In this document: in pieces, positions 15,591 to 21,942 of the stretch
Position numbering within the stretch: position 1 is the stretch's first letter
Layout: the number at the start of each line of letters is the position of its first letter
Translations under genes and position numbers: made by a program
Notes under the pieces: model-generated
What the model saw: only the letters and a program-made list of their open reading frames with translations
The model's database searches: none
Told to the model about the DNA's origin: nothing
Source: an uncultured Lachnospiraceae bacterium
GTDB taxonomy: Bacteria; Bacillota; Clostridia; Lachnospirales; Lachnospiraceae
DNA: 21,942 nucleotides
NCBI GenBank assembly: GCA_910579935.1
Contig: CAJTVQ010000059.1
Coordinates: 1-21,942, forward strand
Direction: 5' to 3'

Positions 15591-15667
15591 CCACACTTGG
15601 TCTGATGAAAACCATGATTTTCTTTTTACCTTTTTTAGGCTTGTTTTTCCGGAACTTTTATTTTCCC

Positions 15668-16216
15668 TTAAGGAATTGCCACAAATGCAACGGCGCCCGA
15701 ATTTGTAAGATTCAGGACTACGTGGTCCGCCCTTATCTCAACGATCTCCACGTCTATCCAGGAACCGTTTACATACTGCCTTGCAGCAACTTTCGTACTG
15801 CCTGCCAGCCCTTTCAGGTAGAAATTGATGGTAGCCACATTGTAGTTTGCACCGGGGAAATTTACGGATAATACATTCAAAAGAGTACCGCCAAGAGCCG
15901 ACGCCTGGTTTACGGCATCGGCCGCAACTGTTTTGCTGACTTTCGCCAGTGTTGCCGTCAGATTCGTAACAACCCCGTTGATCATTATTTTTCCGCCCTG
16001 GCCTACCGGCACCGCATTTTCAACACCGGGCGTATTCACAATTGCATTGTTGTAATACTCGCCGGCAGACAGGCCGCGGTCCGCCGCAGCCTGTGCATCC
16101 GCAGCATTCGTGAATCCGGCGGATGCCAATACCGCCTGTGCAGACGGGCTTGCCGCAGATACTGTAGCAGAGCACAGAATCACGGAAGCGCTTAATAAAG
16201 CAATAAATTTTTTCAT
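15668..16216 (-). CDS. Small secreted protein of unknown function
   Basis: 182 residues. The start MKKFIALLSASVILCSATVSA is a signal peptide with probable cleavage after residue 21 (VSA-A). The mature part is alanine-rich and helical to about residue 60 (ASAGFTNAADAQAAADRGLSAGEYY), then beta-prone and rich in Asn, Gly and Thr (IMINGVVTNLTATL, NVATINFYLKGL, GSWIDVEIVE). It ends in FVAIP with no LPXTG-type sorting signal and no membrane anchor. AAAGGAG lies about 8 bases before the ATG at 16216; an upstream in-frame ATG at 16234 lacks a good site. It is directly downstream of the sortase-like lipoprotein and probably co-transcribed from the promoter near 17230, so the two may work together outside the cell. 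No function is recognised. Confidence 0.75.
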   Translation of the reverse strand: MKKFIALLSASVILCSATVSAASPSAQAVLASAGFTNAADAQAAADRGLSAGEYYNNAIVNTPGVENAVPVGQGGKIMINGVVTNLTATLAKVSKTVAADAVNQASALGGTLLNVLSVNFPGANYNVATINFYLKGLAGSTKVAARQYVNGSWIDVEIVEIRADHVVLNLTNSGAVAFVAIP

Positions 16217-16285
16217 TCTCTTTCTCCTTTCCATTCCTAAGTGTGGTCTATATCAACATCAAAGATGCCAATACCTGGTAAATAT

Positions 16286-17080
16286 CTAATCCAAAATAAC
16301 CCTCTCGATCTGTCCTGCGGCATCTTCCACCAAAACTCCGATCACCACATACTGCGACGCCGTGCTGTTCTCCGTACTGCCATTTAACGTGAGCAGGAAA
16401 TGATATGGCGTCAATTCCTCCCATCCTTCCCGGAAGTTCTTTCCCATATCCTTTGCACCGTACATCTGCATAAGGTAATCCTGGCAGCCCTGGAACGTGG
16501 TATAATCATGCCGCCTTAAAATATCACTGCCCTCATCGTAATATGCCGCAACGATCTCATAAGTCAGCACATTGTCCGAAAGATAAAGATACAGCTTATT
16601 GTGTTCTGCAAAAAAATCCGGATTTTCAAAAAAGTGCATATCATATAAAATATCCCCCTCTTTTTCATCCTTCCCATGAATGATCGTATTAAAATCGCAC
16701 ATATTCATCAAATTGGCCATCTCGGTATACAATGCGCCCGTTTCGCCTTCTTTTCCATCCGCAGTATGGCTTTCATAATAATCATCCGCAATTCCGCTCT
16801 GCAAAACCGGCCCGTCAATGTCCGTTCCGGGGACATACAGCCAGGCAAAAATATCCGGATTCTGTTTCTGAAGCGCTTCGAGATCAATGTGGCCGTCCGC
16901 CGCTGTTTCCATCCCTAATCTGTCTTCTTCCTCCCCTGCCATATCTTCTGATCCGGTTCTCTCCCCTGCGGTATCCTCCCGTTCCGCCCTGGCCCCGTCA
17001 CCGCATCCGGCAAAGCAGATGCCTGCCGCTGCAAACATCCAAATGAAAAGAAATAATCTTTTAACCCTGCCGCTCTTCAT
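16286..17080 (-). CDS. Class B sortase-like lipoprotein without catalytic residues (pseudo-sortase)
   Basis: 264 residues. A hydrophobic signal ends in FAGC (C26), a lipobox, followed by an acidic linker (27-63). From 64 the chain follows class B sortases: IDLEALQKQNPDIFAWLYVPGT, then PVLQS, YYESHTADGK, DFNTIIHGKDEKEGDILYDM, YEIVAAY and FLLTLNGSTENS...YVVIG. By eye alignment the catalytic His of YGHN is K137, the Cys of TLSTC is S235 and the catalytic Arg is Q243, so transpeptidation should be impossible. It may bind a peptide or act as a scaffold at the membrane surface. A GTG start at 17131 is in frame but adds a non-signal-like stretch; the ATG at 17080 gives a clean signal peptide, although its GGAGG is very close. 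Confidence 0.8.
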   Translation of the reverse strand: MKSGRVKRLFLFIWMFAAAGICFAGCGDGARAEREDTAGERTGSEDMAGEEEDRLGMETAADGHIDLEALQKQNPDIFAWLYVPGTDIDGPVLQSGIADDYYESHTADGKEGETGALYTEMANLMNMCDFNTIIHGKDEKEGDILYDMHFFENPDFFAEHNKLYLYLSDNVLTYEIVAAYYDEGSDILRRHDYTTFQGCQDYLMQMYGAKDMGKNFREGWEELTPYHFLLTLNGSTENSTASQYVVIGVLVEDAAGQIERVILD

Positions 17081-17150
17081 CCCTCCGCCGCCTTCCCATG
17101 TTTCATTTTGATCAGCCGTTTCCAACGGCACGGCCTTTATTCTCCATTGT

Positions 17151-17213
17151 TACGTTGGTACGTTTTAAACGTATGTTAAAGTTACGTTTATAACGTATTA
17201 ATTATATACGTTA
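17151..17213. promoter_or_regulatory. Phased ACGT operator array at the pseudo-sortase promoter
   Basis: Half-sites TACGTT occur at 17151, 17159, 17183 and 17207, and AACGTA at 17168 and 17192. The boxes TACGTTnnnAACGTA (17159-17173 and 17183-17197) repeat with an exact 24-bp pitch, and 17207 continues it. A further perfect inverted repeat, TAACGTAT/ATACGTTA (17191-17213), is centred on the minus-strand -10 box. Binding here would cover the -10 region and start site, as expected of a repressor. The matching array at 18801-18839 has the same pitch and the same offset from its promoter. Confidence 0.7.
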
Positions 17214-17230
17214 AAAACAGGTATTGTCAA
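17201..17230 (-). promoter_or_regulatory. Consensus SigA promoter of the pseudo-sortase/secreted-protein genes
   Basis: On the minus strand TTGACA (17230-17225) and TATAAT (17206-17201) are both perfect consensus hexamers with an 18-bp spacer. The start would be near 17194, giving a leader of about 110 bases before the ATG at 17080. The phased ACGT half-sites overlap the -10 and downstream region, suggesting a strong promoter held down by a repressor. Read-through may reach the glycosyltransferase and exporter genes, since no clear terminator is seen in between. Confidence 0.75.
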
Positions 17231-17360
17231 TACCAATTTAAACAGATAATAAGTACGAACCATAAAATTTAAAATATTCTATGTATGCTGCCTGCTGCAT
17301 AAAAGAAAAAGCAATGCTGCATAATTAAAATACTCAACAGAGCAGCCCCGGTACCCCGTC

Positions 17361-17385
17361 AAAAACTCCGCTGCAAGCAGCGGAG
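17361..17385 (-). terminator. Rho-independent terminator-like hairpin, minus orientation
   Basis: CTCCGCTGC at 17366-17374 pairs perfectly with GCAGCGGAG at 17377-17385. On the minus strand the stem is followed by TTTTTG. No minus-strand gene ends just upstream, so it may insulate the promoter at 17230 from antisense transcription through the XRE gene, or belong to an intergenic repeat. Confidence 0.45.
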
Positions 17386-17436
17386 CATCAGATTTGCAAC
17401 GCAGCAGAGCGCAAGCACATCAAAAATGTGTTGGTA

Positions 17437-17525
17437 TTTGACCCTCGCGGCATTCACCAATATGCTCAAGCCAACCTTCGGTTGGCTTTAAGCGCGACAC
17501 TTGGCTCATTGCCCGCGCAAATAAA
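17437..17525. repeat. Intergenic repeat, copy 1 (with inserted hairpin)
   Basis: It begins TTTGACCCTCGCGGCATTC and ends CACTTGGCTCATTGCCCGCG plus AAATAAA. The same two end blocks, with few changes, form copy 2 at 18726-18787. Copy 1 has an extra internal hairpin, AAGCCAACC/GGTTGGCTT (17468-17476/17480-17488). It lies in the leader of the XRE gene. A short match to the first block (CTCACGGCATTCGCCAA) also occurs at 9307-9323. Confidence 0.6.
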
Positions 17526-17563
17526 GGATGAACAGGATAAAATGAAAGGAATGATAAAAAAAT

Positions 17564-17950
17564 ATGAATCCGACTCAGACCTATGACCGACTTGCCGTTG
17601 GAGAAAGACTGCGCAGAAAACGCATCCTGTTGAACATGACCCAAGACGAAATGGCCGAAAAGATCAACCGCGCCCCAAAATACTACGCAGATATTGAGCG
17701 CGGCAATTGCGGAATGTCACTTGAAACCCTGCTGGCCCTTTCCAATACCCTGAATATGTCATTGGACTATATCCTGCTGGGAGACATCAAAAAAGAGCGG
17801 GAAACGATCCATACCGAAGAAACGGCCGCCGTACTGAACCTGCTGGATAACTGTGACGAAAAAAACCGCATTTATGCAATGCGCATACTAAAGCTGTTTT
17901 TGATAGCCTGCCGGAAAGACGGCAGCGCAGATGAGGGAATACCAGACTGA
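17564..17950 (+). CDS. XRE-family helix-turn-helix transcriptional regulator
   Basis: 128 residues. A Cro/C1-type DNA-binding domain spans about residues 10-68: VGERLRRKRILLNMTQDEMAEKI, then APKYYADIERGNCGMSLETLLALSNTLNMSLDYILLG, with recognition helix around NRAPKYYADIERG. The C-terminal 50 residues are helical (ETAAVLNLLDNCDEKNRIYAMRILKLFL), probably for dimerisation. The gene stands between two minus-strand promoters of identical design that both carry 24-bp-phased ACGT palindromes, and it is the only regulator in the window, so it is the obvious candidate to bind them (inference). AAAGGA at 17545-17550 is rather far (13 bases) from the ATG; no better start is in frame. Confidence 0.85.
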   Translation: MNPTQTYDRLAVGERLRRKRILLNMTQDEMAEKINRAPKYYADIERGNCGMSLETLLALSNTLNMSLDYILLGDIKKERETIHTEETAAVLNLLDNCDEKNRIYAMRILKLFLIACRKDGSADEGIPD

Positions 17951-18053
17951 CATTCCTTCTTCTTTTTAACTATGATCTGACTCTGCACAGGCTGCGCAGA
18001 CACTCATTGGGAAACAGACGCTGACACGCTTCGCGGACCGGTTTATTGTAAGG

Positions 18054-18080
18054 AAAAAGCAACGCCTCTTGGCGTTGCTT
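18054..18080 (-). terminator. Terminator of the VanZ-like gene
   Basis: AAGCAACGCC (18057-18066) and GGCGTTGCTT (18071-18080) form a perfect 10-bp stem with a TCTT loop. On the minus strand it is followed by a run of T (complement of 18054-18058). It lies about 40 bases past the VanZ-like stop at 18118. On the plus strand the hairpin is followed by GAAAAC, so it is not an obvious terminator for the XRE gene. Confidence 0.75.
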
Positions 18081-18117
18081 GAAAACAGTTTATGACTTTA
18101 GACTGGCAAACACTCAT

Positions 18118-18648
18118 TTAATATATGAGAACCATTTTTAGAAAAAACGCGAAAAAGAGCAGAAATATGATCAGCGGAAGAATACCTCCGACCAGCAAAA
18201 GGCAGCGAACCCTTCTTCCTTCTTTCCGTGCCGCTGCAAACTCCTTAAGACAGCAATATAGGCCATAGCCTATAACTGTCCCCCATAAATTGTTCCAAAT
18301 ATCATCCACGTCAAAATATCCCAATTTCGTCAGATATTGTGTGGATTCTATAAAAACAGTCAGAACGCACGCCAAAAATAAGGTATGTACCAAACGAATC
18401 TTTCCATTGACCCACGTAAGCAGGAAACCGAAAGGAATCATCATGATCACATTGTCAATCAATCCCCATAAAATAAATGTATGATTTTCCTCCCATGCCC
18501 GCCGGTAAGAACCAAAAAGCGTTGTCCACGCCATTCTTTCCGGTTCCGGCTCACGGTTTAGAAGAGTCAGGTAAAAGATCGCTGCAAGATAAAAAAGAAG
18601 TATCAAAATCCTTATGACAGGCTTGATAAACCTGAAATTTTTTTCCAT
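18118..18648 (-). CDS. VanZ-like family membrane protein
   Basis: About 176 residues with five hydrophobic segments. The VanZ family pattern is clear: a first helix ending in FYLTLLNRE, LIDNVIMMIPFGFLL, and ESTQYLTKLGYFDVDDIWNNLWGTVIGY with the conserved E..Q and D-DD-N residues. VanZ family proteins are linked to low-level teicoplanin resistance and to cell-envelope or glycan loci; the biochemical role is unsettled. An upstream in-frame ATG at 18669 lacks a ribosome site, whereas GGGAAAAGGA precedes the ATG at 18648. The promoter near 18848 leaves a leader of about 160 bases that includes repeat copy 2. The matching operator ties its regulation to the pseudo-sortase genes. Confidence 0.88.
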   Translation of the reverse strand: MEKNFRFIKPVIRILILLFYLAAIFYLTLLNREPEPERMAWTTLFGSYRRAWEENHTFILWGLIDNVIMMIPFGFLLTWVNGKIRLVHTLFLACVLTVFIESTQYLTKLGYFDVDDIWNNLWGTVIGYGLYCCLKEFAAARKEGRRVRCLLLVGGILPLIIFLLFFAFFLKMVLIY

Positions 18649-18725
18649 TTCCTTTTCCCTTTGCCACATTACTCGGGAAAAATCTACAAATCCTTAATTT
18701 ATCCGGATTCCCGAACTTTTCCTCA

Positions 18726-18787
18726 TTTGACCCTCGCGGCAGTCGCCAAATGTTGCAGCCACTTGGCCCATTGCGCGCGGGAATAAA
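18726..18787. repeat. Intergenic repeat, copy 2, in the VanZ leader
   Basis: It reads TTTGACCCTCGCGGCAGTC at the left and CACTTGGCCCATTGCGCGCG plus GAATAAA at the right, matching both ends of copy 1 (17437-17525) but lacking its inner hairpin. It lies in the untranslated leader of the VanZ-like transcript, in antisense orientation. It could be a scattered intergenic repeat or contribute RNA structure there. Confidence 0.55.
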
Positions 18788-18800
18788 ATTTTTCCCGGCA

Positions 18801-18848
18801 GAAACTATAAACGTATTCATTCTATATGTTTAAAACGTATGCTGTCAA
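18801..18848 (-). promoter_or_regulatory. SigA promoter with matching phased operator for the VanZ-like gene
   Basis: On the minus strand TTGACA (18848-18843) and TAGAAT (18824-18819) are 18 bp apart, the same as at the pseudo-sortase promoter. Operator half-sites AACGTA at 18810 and 18834 repeat the 24-bp pitch. TATGTTnnnAACGTA (18825-18839) matches the first promoter's TACGTTnnnAACGTA box. In both promoters an AACGTA begins 9 bases before the low-coordinate end of the -10 box. The partner half near 18801 is degenerate. The start would be near 18812. Confidence 0.68.
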
Positions 18849-18869
18849 TAGCCAGAACGAAAAAGAAAG

Positions 18870-18898
18870 TTTCCAAAGTCATCATAATTATGTATAAT
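18870..18898 (+). promoter_or_regulatory. Candidate promoter of the DUF6020-like gene
   Basis: TATAAT at 18893-18898 is a perfect -10 box. A weak -35 candidate, TTTCCA, lies at 18870-18875 with a 17-bp spacer. The start would be near 18905, about 50 bases before the ATG at 18958. It is back to back with the VanZ-like promoter and does not overlap its operator. Confidence 0.45.
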
Positions 18899-18957
18899 GA
18901 AAGCATGGATAAGAATCAAATCACCCGATACTTTAAAGATGCAGAAATGAGGTAACC

Positions 18958-20754
18958 ATGTTAAAAACAATCTCCGGAAAATCGAATTCAGCCATTTGGA
19001 TTACATGCATACAGGCCTTCTTTTCGGTCTGGGCTGTCGTACTTCTCTGCGGTCTGTCCACACGCAGCATACTGACGCCGGTTCTGTTTGCCGCGCTGCT
19101 GTATTTTTTCCGGTGCGCCTCTGCCAAAAGAGCGGAAGCCCCGTCCATATACAGTCTGCGGCTCTCCGTCATCACACCTCTCTTTTCGGGAATTTTTACT
19201 CTGTTTACATTGATGGCAGAGCATCAGAATATTACCGCCGGTTTGGAAAACCGGCTTTTCCGGATTCTTGTCCTTTCTGCAGGAGGATTGGGTATCTTTT
19301 TTCTGTTTTATTATTTTCTTCTCCTGTTGTTTGCATCCCTTGCCGATTTTACTTTGCGGCGTGAATATGCCCCGATCCGCTTCCTGCCTCTCATTGGTTT
19401 CTTTGCCTGTCTTATTTTATGGATGCCGTATTTCCTGTATGAATATCCGGGCATCATGACGCCGGACAGCGTCAATCAGTTTGAACAGGCGCTTGGTATG
19501 ATTCCTTACAGTAATCATCACCCGTGGGCGCATACAATGGTAATCCGGTTCTTTTATTCCCTCGGACATCTGTTTACCGATGACGTCAATACCGCCCTTT
19601 CCTTTTTTACCTTATTTCAGATGTGCTTTATGGCTTTCTGTGTAGCATGGCTGCTTTCAGCTTTGCAGCGTCTGCAGGCGGGAAATCTGCCCTGCCTTTT
19701 GACGCTCGCATTTTATGCCCTCACTCCTTATCACGGAGTCTTTGCCGTTACCATATGGAAGGATATCCTGTTTTCAGGCAGTATGCTGCTTTTTACTGCC
19801 GCCTTGCTCCGCCTGCTGCTGCTTTTCCCAAAAGACAGACGCAGCATGAACAGGGAACGGAACCGGACAGCCGCCTGCATTTTTTCCATAACCGCCTATA
19901 TCCTGTCAGGCATCATGATGTGCCTGTTCCGCTCCAACGGCTGGTATGCGTTCCTGTTTTCCCTCCCGTTTCTGCTCTTTGTATTCCGCCACTGTCTGAA
20001 AACCATGCTGCCGGTACACCTTGCCATACTGGCCGTGACGCTCATCGTCAGGATTCCTGTCATGAATGCTTATCACGTCACCCAGCCGGACTTTACGGAA
20101 TCTGTCAGCATCCCGCTCCAGCAGGTATCCAGAGTCATCTGTGAGGACAAGGGCCTGACCGCCGGACAATGGGACAGCGTACACAAAGTCATCGATACCA
20201 CTTACATCCGCCAGCTGTATTCTCCCGGATTTGCCGACAATATGAAAGAACTGGTACGCGCGGGCCATCCGGAATACCTTGCGGAACACAAAGACGAATA
20301 TTTTCAGCTGTGGCTCTCACTGGGCCTGCGCTACCCCGGCACCTATTTTCAGGCATATATCGACCAGACCATAGGTTACTGGTATCCCGATACGGAATAT
20401 GCGGTAGGCAATATTGACGGCATCATTGCCAACGGGACCGGTGCCGGCAGCCATCCGGTCATCGGAGGCCCTTTTGTGGTCAAAACAAAAGAAATCCTTT
20501 TGAAACTAAGCGATATGATTCCCCTTTACGGCCTTCTTTCCAGCATGGGCGCCATGTTCTGGGCCTTTCTCTGCTGTTTCGCCGTCAGCATCATAAAAGA
20601 ACAGCCGGACCGCTATATCCTGTTCCTGCCGGGACTGGCAGTGCTGCTTACGCTGTTTATCGCCGTTCCCGTTTCCTCGGAATTCCGCTATGCCTATTCG
20701 CTTGCCTATACGCTCCCGCTGTATCTGCTGATCCCGTTCTGCGATATGGATTGA
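18958..20754 (+). CDS. DUF6020-like multi-spanning membrane protein
   Basis: 598 residues with about ten or more hydrophobic segments, resembling the DUF6020 family of Lachnospiraceae and other Firmicutes. Conserved-looking motifs are YEYPGIMTPDSVNQFEQALG (161-180) and YSNHHPWAHT (184-193) in an outside loop, then ALTPYHGVFAVTIWKDILF. A large polar region (about 360-490) precedes three further helices. The layout (acidic residue early in the first loop, many helices, large soluble part) resembles GT-C lipid-linked sugar transferases, so an envelope glycan role is plausible but not shown. GAGGT lies 5 bases before the ATG at 18958. It appears to be a single-gene unit next to the VanZ-like gene. 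Confidence 0.75.
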   Translation: MLKTISGKSNSAIWITCIQAFFSVWAVVLLCGLSTRSILTPVLFAALLYFFRCASAKRAEAPSIYSLRLSVITPLFSGIFTLFTLMAEHQNITAGLENRLFRILVLSAGGLGIFFLFYYFLLLLFASLADFTLRREYAPIRFLPLIGFFACLILWMPYFLYEYPGIMTPDSVNQFEQALGMIPYSNHHPWAHTMVIRFFYSLGHLFTDDVNTALSFFTLFQMCFMAFCVAWLLSALQRLQAGNLPCLLTLAFYALTPYHGVFAVTIWKDILFSGSMLLFTAALLRLLLLFPKDRRSMNRERNRTAACIFSITAYILSGIMMCLFRSNGWYAFLFSLPFLLFVFRHCLKTMLPVHLAILAVTLIVRIPVMNAYHVTQPDFTESVSIPLQQVSRVICEDKGLTAGQWDSVHKVIDTTYIRQLYSPGFADNMKELVRAGHPEYLAEHKDEYFQLWLSLGLRYPGTYFQAYIDQTIGYWYPDTEYAVGNIDGIIANGTGAGSHPVIGGPFVVKTKEILLKLSDMIPLYGLLSSMGAMFWAFLCCFAVSIIKEQPDRYILFLPGLAVLLTLFIAVPVSSEFRYAYSLAYTLPLYLLIPFCDMD

Positions 20755-20784
20755 CGGCCTGTTCTATTTTCTGCCGATTCATAA

Positions 20785-21002
20785 TCACAAATATTCGTCC
20801 TCTGAAAAATCATCCGCCCGGTATACGTTTGCGCTTTCTCCCGTCTTTACATGATAGATGGAAAATACTGCGTCAGGGTCGATATGTACTACATTTCCTG
20901 TTGATTTCACATTCGCCCCGAATCCGCCCTTCGTACTGTTTTCTGCCTTTCTTGCTCCCTCCATGCCGGATATCCTGTTGTCCCTATTCCATTTACATTC
21001 AT
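20785..21002 (-). pseudogene. Frameshifted small gene, MNVNGIGTTGYPAW type
   Basis: On the minus strand an ATG at 21002 with GGAGGAG about 10 bases upstream reads MNVNGIGTTGYPAW. The frame then shifts and a coherent sequence continues one frame over (ARKAENSTKGGF, STGNVVHIDPDAVF, then YRADDFSEDEYL) to a stop at 20785-20787. This resembles a family of short conserved proteins often found in arrays in Lachnospiraceae, recalled from general knowledge and without an assigned function. The ATG overlaps the stop of the preceding remnant as ATGA, typical of a once co-translated pair. One net frameshift is enough to explain the break. Confidence 0.55.
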
Positions 21003-21369
21003 TTTCTTATCTCCTCCATTATTTTGTCATAGCGTTTCCTCTGTCGTTCAGAGCCGCTCCTGCTCCCTTGTAAAAAGTCCGAGCAGTTCATTGTCTCCAT
21101 GCAAATATACCTGTTAACCTCCCCGGCCAAATTCCATATCGGCCTTCACCTCATCTCACTGTTCTGTCTTAACGCCGGGGAAGCCTGCCCTGTCCGGCGC
21201 GACTTTGGCGACCTCGCTTTTCCGCAGGGCGAGGAACTTATTCCCCATATAGATGTTCTGCGCCGCATCCTGTTATCTTCTCCCGGAGGGAATCGGACAG
21301 CTTGGATGATGCCTTTCCCGTCTTTTGGATGTCCGCATGATGGCTTTTTGCTATTCCTGTTATATCCAT
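20999..21369 (-). pseudogene. Decayed small gene, MDITGIAKS type
   Basis: From an ATG at 21369 (GAGAGAGGCG upstream) the minus strand reads MDITGIAKSHHADIQKT and SDSLREKIT. A frame change then gives AAQNIYMGNKFLALRKSEV and AKVAPDRAGF, ending at 21156. Past that stop, coding-like pieces continue in other frames (NELLGLFTREQERL, then RKRYDKIMEEIRK with its stop at 20999-21001). Several frame changes and at least one internal stop mark it as dead. The N terminus (..TGI..) resembles the neighbouring remnant, so the two look like relatives from one array. Plus-strand open frames over this region are shadows. Confidence 0.55.
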
Positions 21370-21429
21370 GTTCAATCGCCTCTCTCTGTTTTGATGGAAC
21401 ACAGGGGATGCCTGCCTTGCCTCGTCAAG

Positions 21430-21777
21430 TTACTTCTGCGTTTTCTTTCTGATAAGCGTAGAAATAAGCATGGCCACTATCCCCAATGCAGGATAAACTG
21501 CCGCATACAGGATAAATGCCGTCTCCCCCATGTCAAAGAATATCCATGTGCCCATGAGGAACAGCGCTGCCGAAATAATCGGAAGGCTCCACAAATGCCG
21601 GATGTCCTTTCCCGCAAATGCTCCGATTAGCACAGAATATAATGGATTGACTGCAAAAAACAGAAGAAAAAATACCGCCATTCCTGCATCGCCTTTTACG
21701 AAAGTAACCGCAAGCCACGGAAACGCCAGCATAACTACCGCCGAAGCCGCCAGCCATAAAATAATGTTCTCTTTCAT
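21430..21777 (-). CDS. Small four-helix membrane protein, unknown
   Basis: 115 residues with four hydrophobic segments: WLAASAVVMLAFPWLAVTF, MAVFFLLFFAVNPLYSVLIG, LPIISAALFLMGTWIFF and FILYAAVYPALGIVAMLIS. It ends in a basic tail (LIRKKTQK), indicating a cytoplasmic C terminus. AGAGGT precedes the ATG at 21777 by about 7 bases. It begins about 50 bases after the stop of the truncated upstream gene and is probably co-transcribed with it. No enzymatic motif or known family is recognised with confidence. Confidence 0.7.
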   Translation of the reverse strand: MKENIILWLAASAVVMLAFPWLAVTFVKGDAGMAVFFLLFFAVNPLYSVLIGAFAGKDIRHLWSLPIISAALFLMGTWIFFDMGETAFILYAAVYPALGIVAMLISTLIRKKTQK

Positions 21778-21830
21778 ATGATACCTCTTCCAAAAGCTGT
21801 TTTAATTATTCCTCAATCTGTCGGATACCC

Positions 21831-21942
21831 CTATTTATGCTTTCCTGTCAAAAGACGGCTCTCCTCCAGATAATCCGGCAGTGCTTCCATATACTCTGCA
21901 CACAGCTCCGTCCTCCGCCTATGGATATATTCCAGTTCTGCC
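21831..21942 (-). CDS. C-terminal end of a gene cut by the window edge
   Basis: On the minus strand one frame runs from the window edge to a TAG at 21831-21833 and encodes about 36 residues with good coding character: AELEYIHRRRTELCAEYMEA, then LPDYLEESRLLTGKHK. It is a charged helical tail. Too little is present to name a family; a small regulator or cytoplasmic helical protein would fit. It precedes the small membrane protein in the same direction. Confidence 0.5.
   Translation of the reverse strand, partial: AELEYIHRRRTELCAEYMEALPDYLEESRLLTGKHK

Noticed and set aside
17151..17213. Phased repeats considered as a CRISPR array or a replication iteron cluster
   Set aside because: The units are palindromic half-sites with a 24-bp pitch over a promoter, with no spacers, cas genes or rep gene. 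An operator is the better reading.
17542..17586. Possible leader peptide overlapping the XRE start
   Set aside because: It is short (14 codons) with a modest ribosome site, and nothing beyond proximity supports translation.
18551..18820. Minus-strand frame of 89 codons upstream of and overlapping the VanZ-like gene
   Set aside because: It runs through repeat copy 2 and into the VanZ-like gene in another frame. Composition and lack of a ribosome site suggest it is accidental.
20751..21452. Plus-strand frames of 93 and 117 codons
   Set aside because: They are shadows of the minus-strand decayed genes, which have ribosome sites and family-like sequence.

Overview
The window looks like a chromosomal cell-envelope region from a Gram-positive Clostridia bacterium, most likely Lachnospiraceae. 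This rests on protein types (TarI/TarJ, TagF-like polymerases, TagG/TagH-type exporter, DUF6020-like membrane protein, VanZ-like protein, cohesin plus cadherin-like surface domains), strong purine-rich ribosome sites and SigA-type promoters. Genus cannot be fixed by reading alone.

Layout. (1) 1-316: a non-coding segment with a MITE-like element (17-bp perfect terminal inverted repeats, three consecutive hairpins) and a promoter. (2) 317-9251, plus strand, visibly A+T-richer than the rest: an operon for a ribitol-phosphate-containing polymer. TarI and TarJ make CDP-ribitol; next come an unusual GT-A protein, a GT2 + CDP-polyol phosphotransferase fusion, a broken polysaccharide pyruvyl transferase, and a second GT2 + phosphotransferase fusion that is a diverged paralogue of the first. 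(3) 9360-15497, minus strand, converging on the first cluster: GT4, GT2, a COG5610-like protein, a TagG-type permease and a TagH-type ATPase. The ATPase carries a secreted cohesin-like + cadherin-like module and a membrane helix at its N terminus. (4) 15668-17230, minus strand: a small secreted protein and a lipoprotein with a class B sortase fold whose three catalytic residues all appear replaced, behind a strong promoter overlapped by 24-bp-phased palindromes. (5) 17564-18848: an XRE-type regulator flanked by that promoter and by a second promoter of identical design driving a VanZ-like gene. (6) 18958-20754: a DUF6020-like multi-spanning membrane protein. (7) 20785-21942, minus strand: two decayed genes of a small conserved family, a small membrane protein and the C-terminal end of a truncated gene.

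How the parts may work together (inference). Enzymes of both clusters would assemble a teichoic-acid-like polymer on a lipid carrier in the cytoplasm, and the TagG/TagH-like exporter would move it out. The first lipid-linked step (TagO/TagA type) is not in this window. The exporter ATPase has its own extracellular domain, unlike Bacillus TagH, whose extra domain is C-terminal. The XRE protein is a candidate regulator of the two matched promoters, tying the pseudo-sortase/secreted-protein pair to the VanZ-like protein. The best candidates for something undescribed are the surface-domain/ABC-ATPase fusion, the pseudo-sortase pair and the phased operator regulon.
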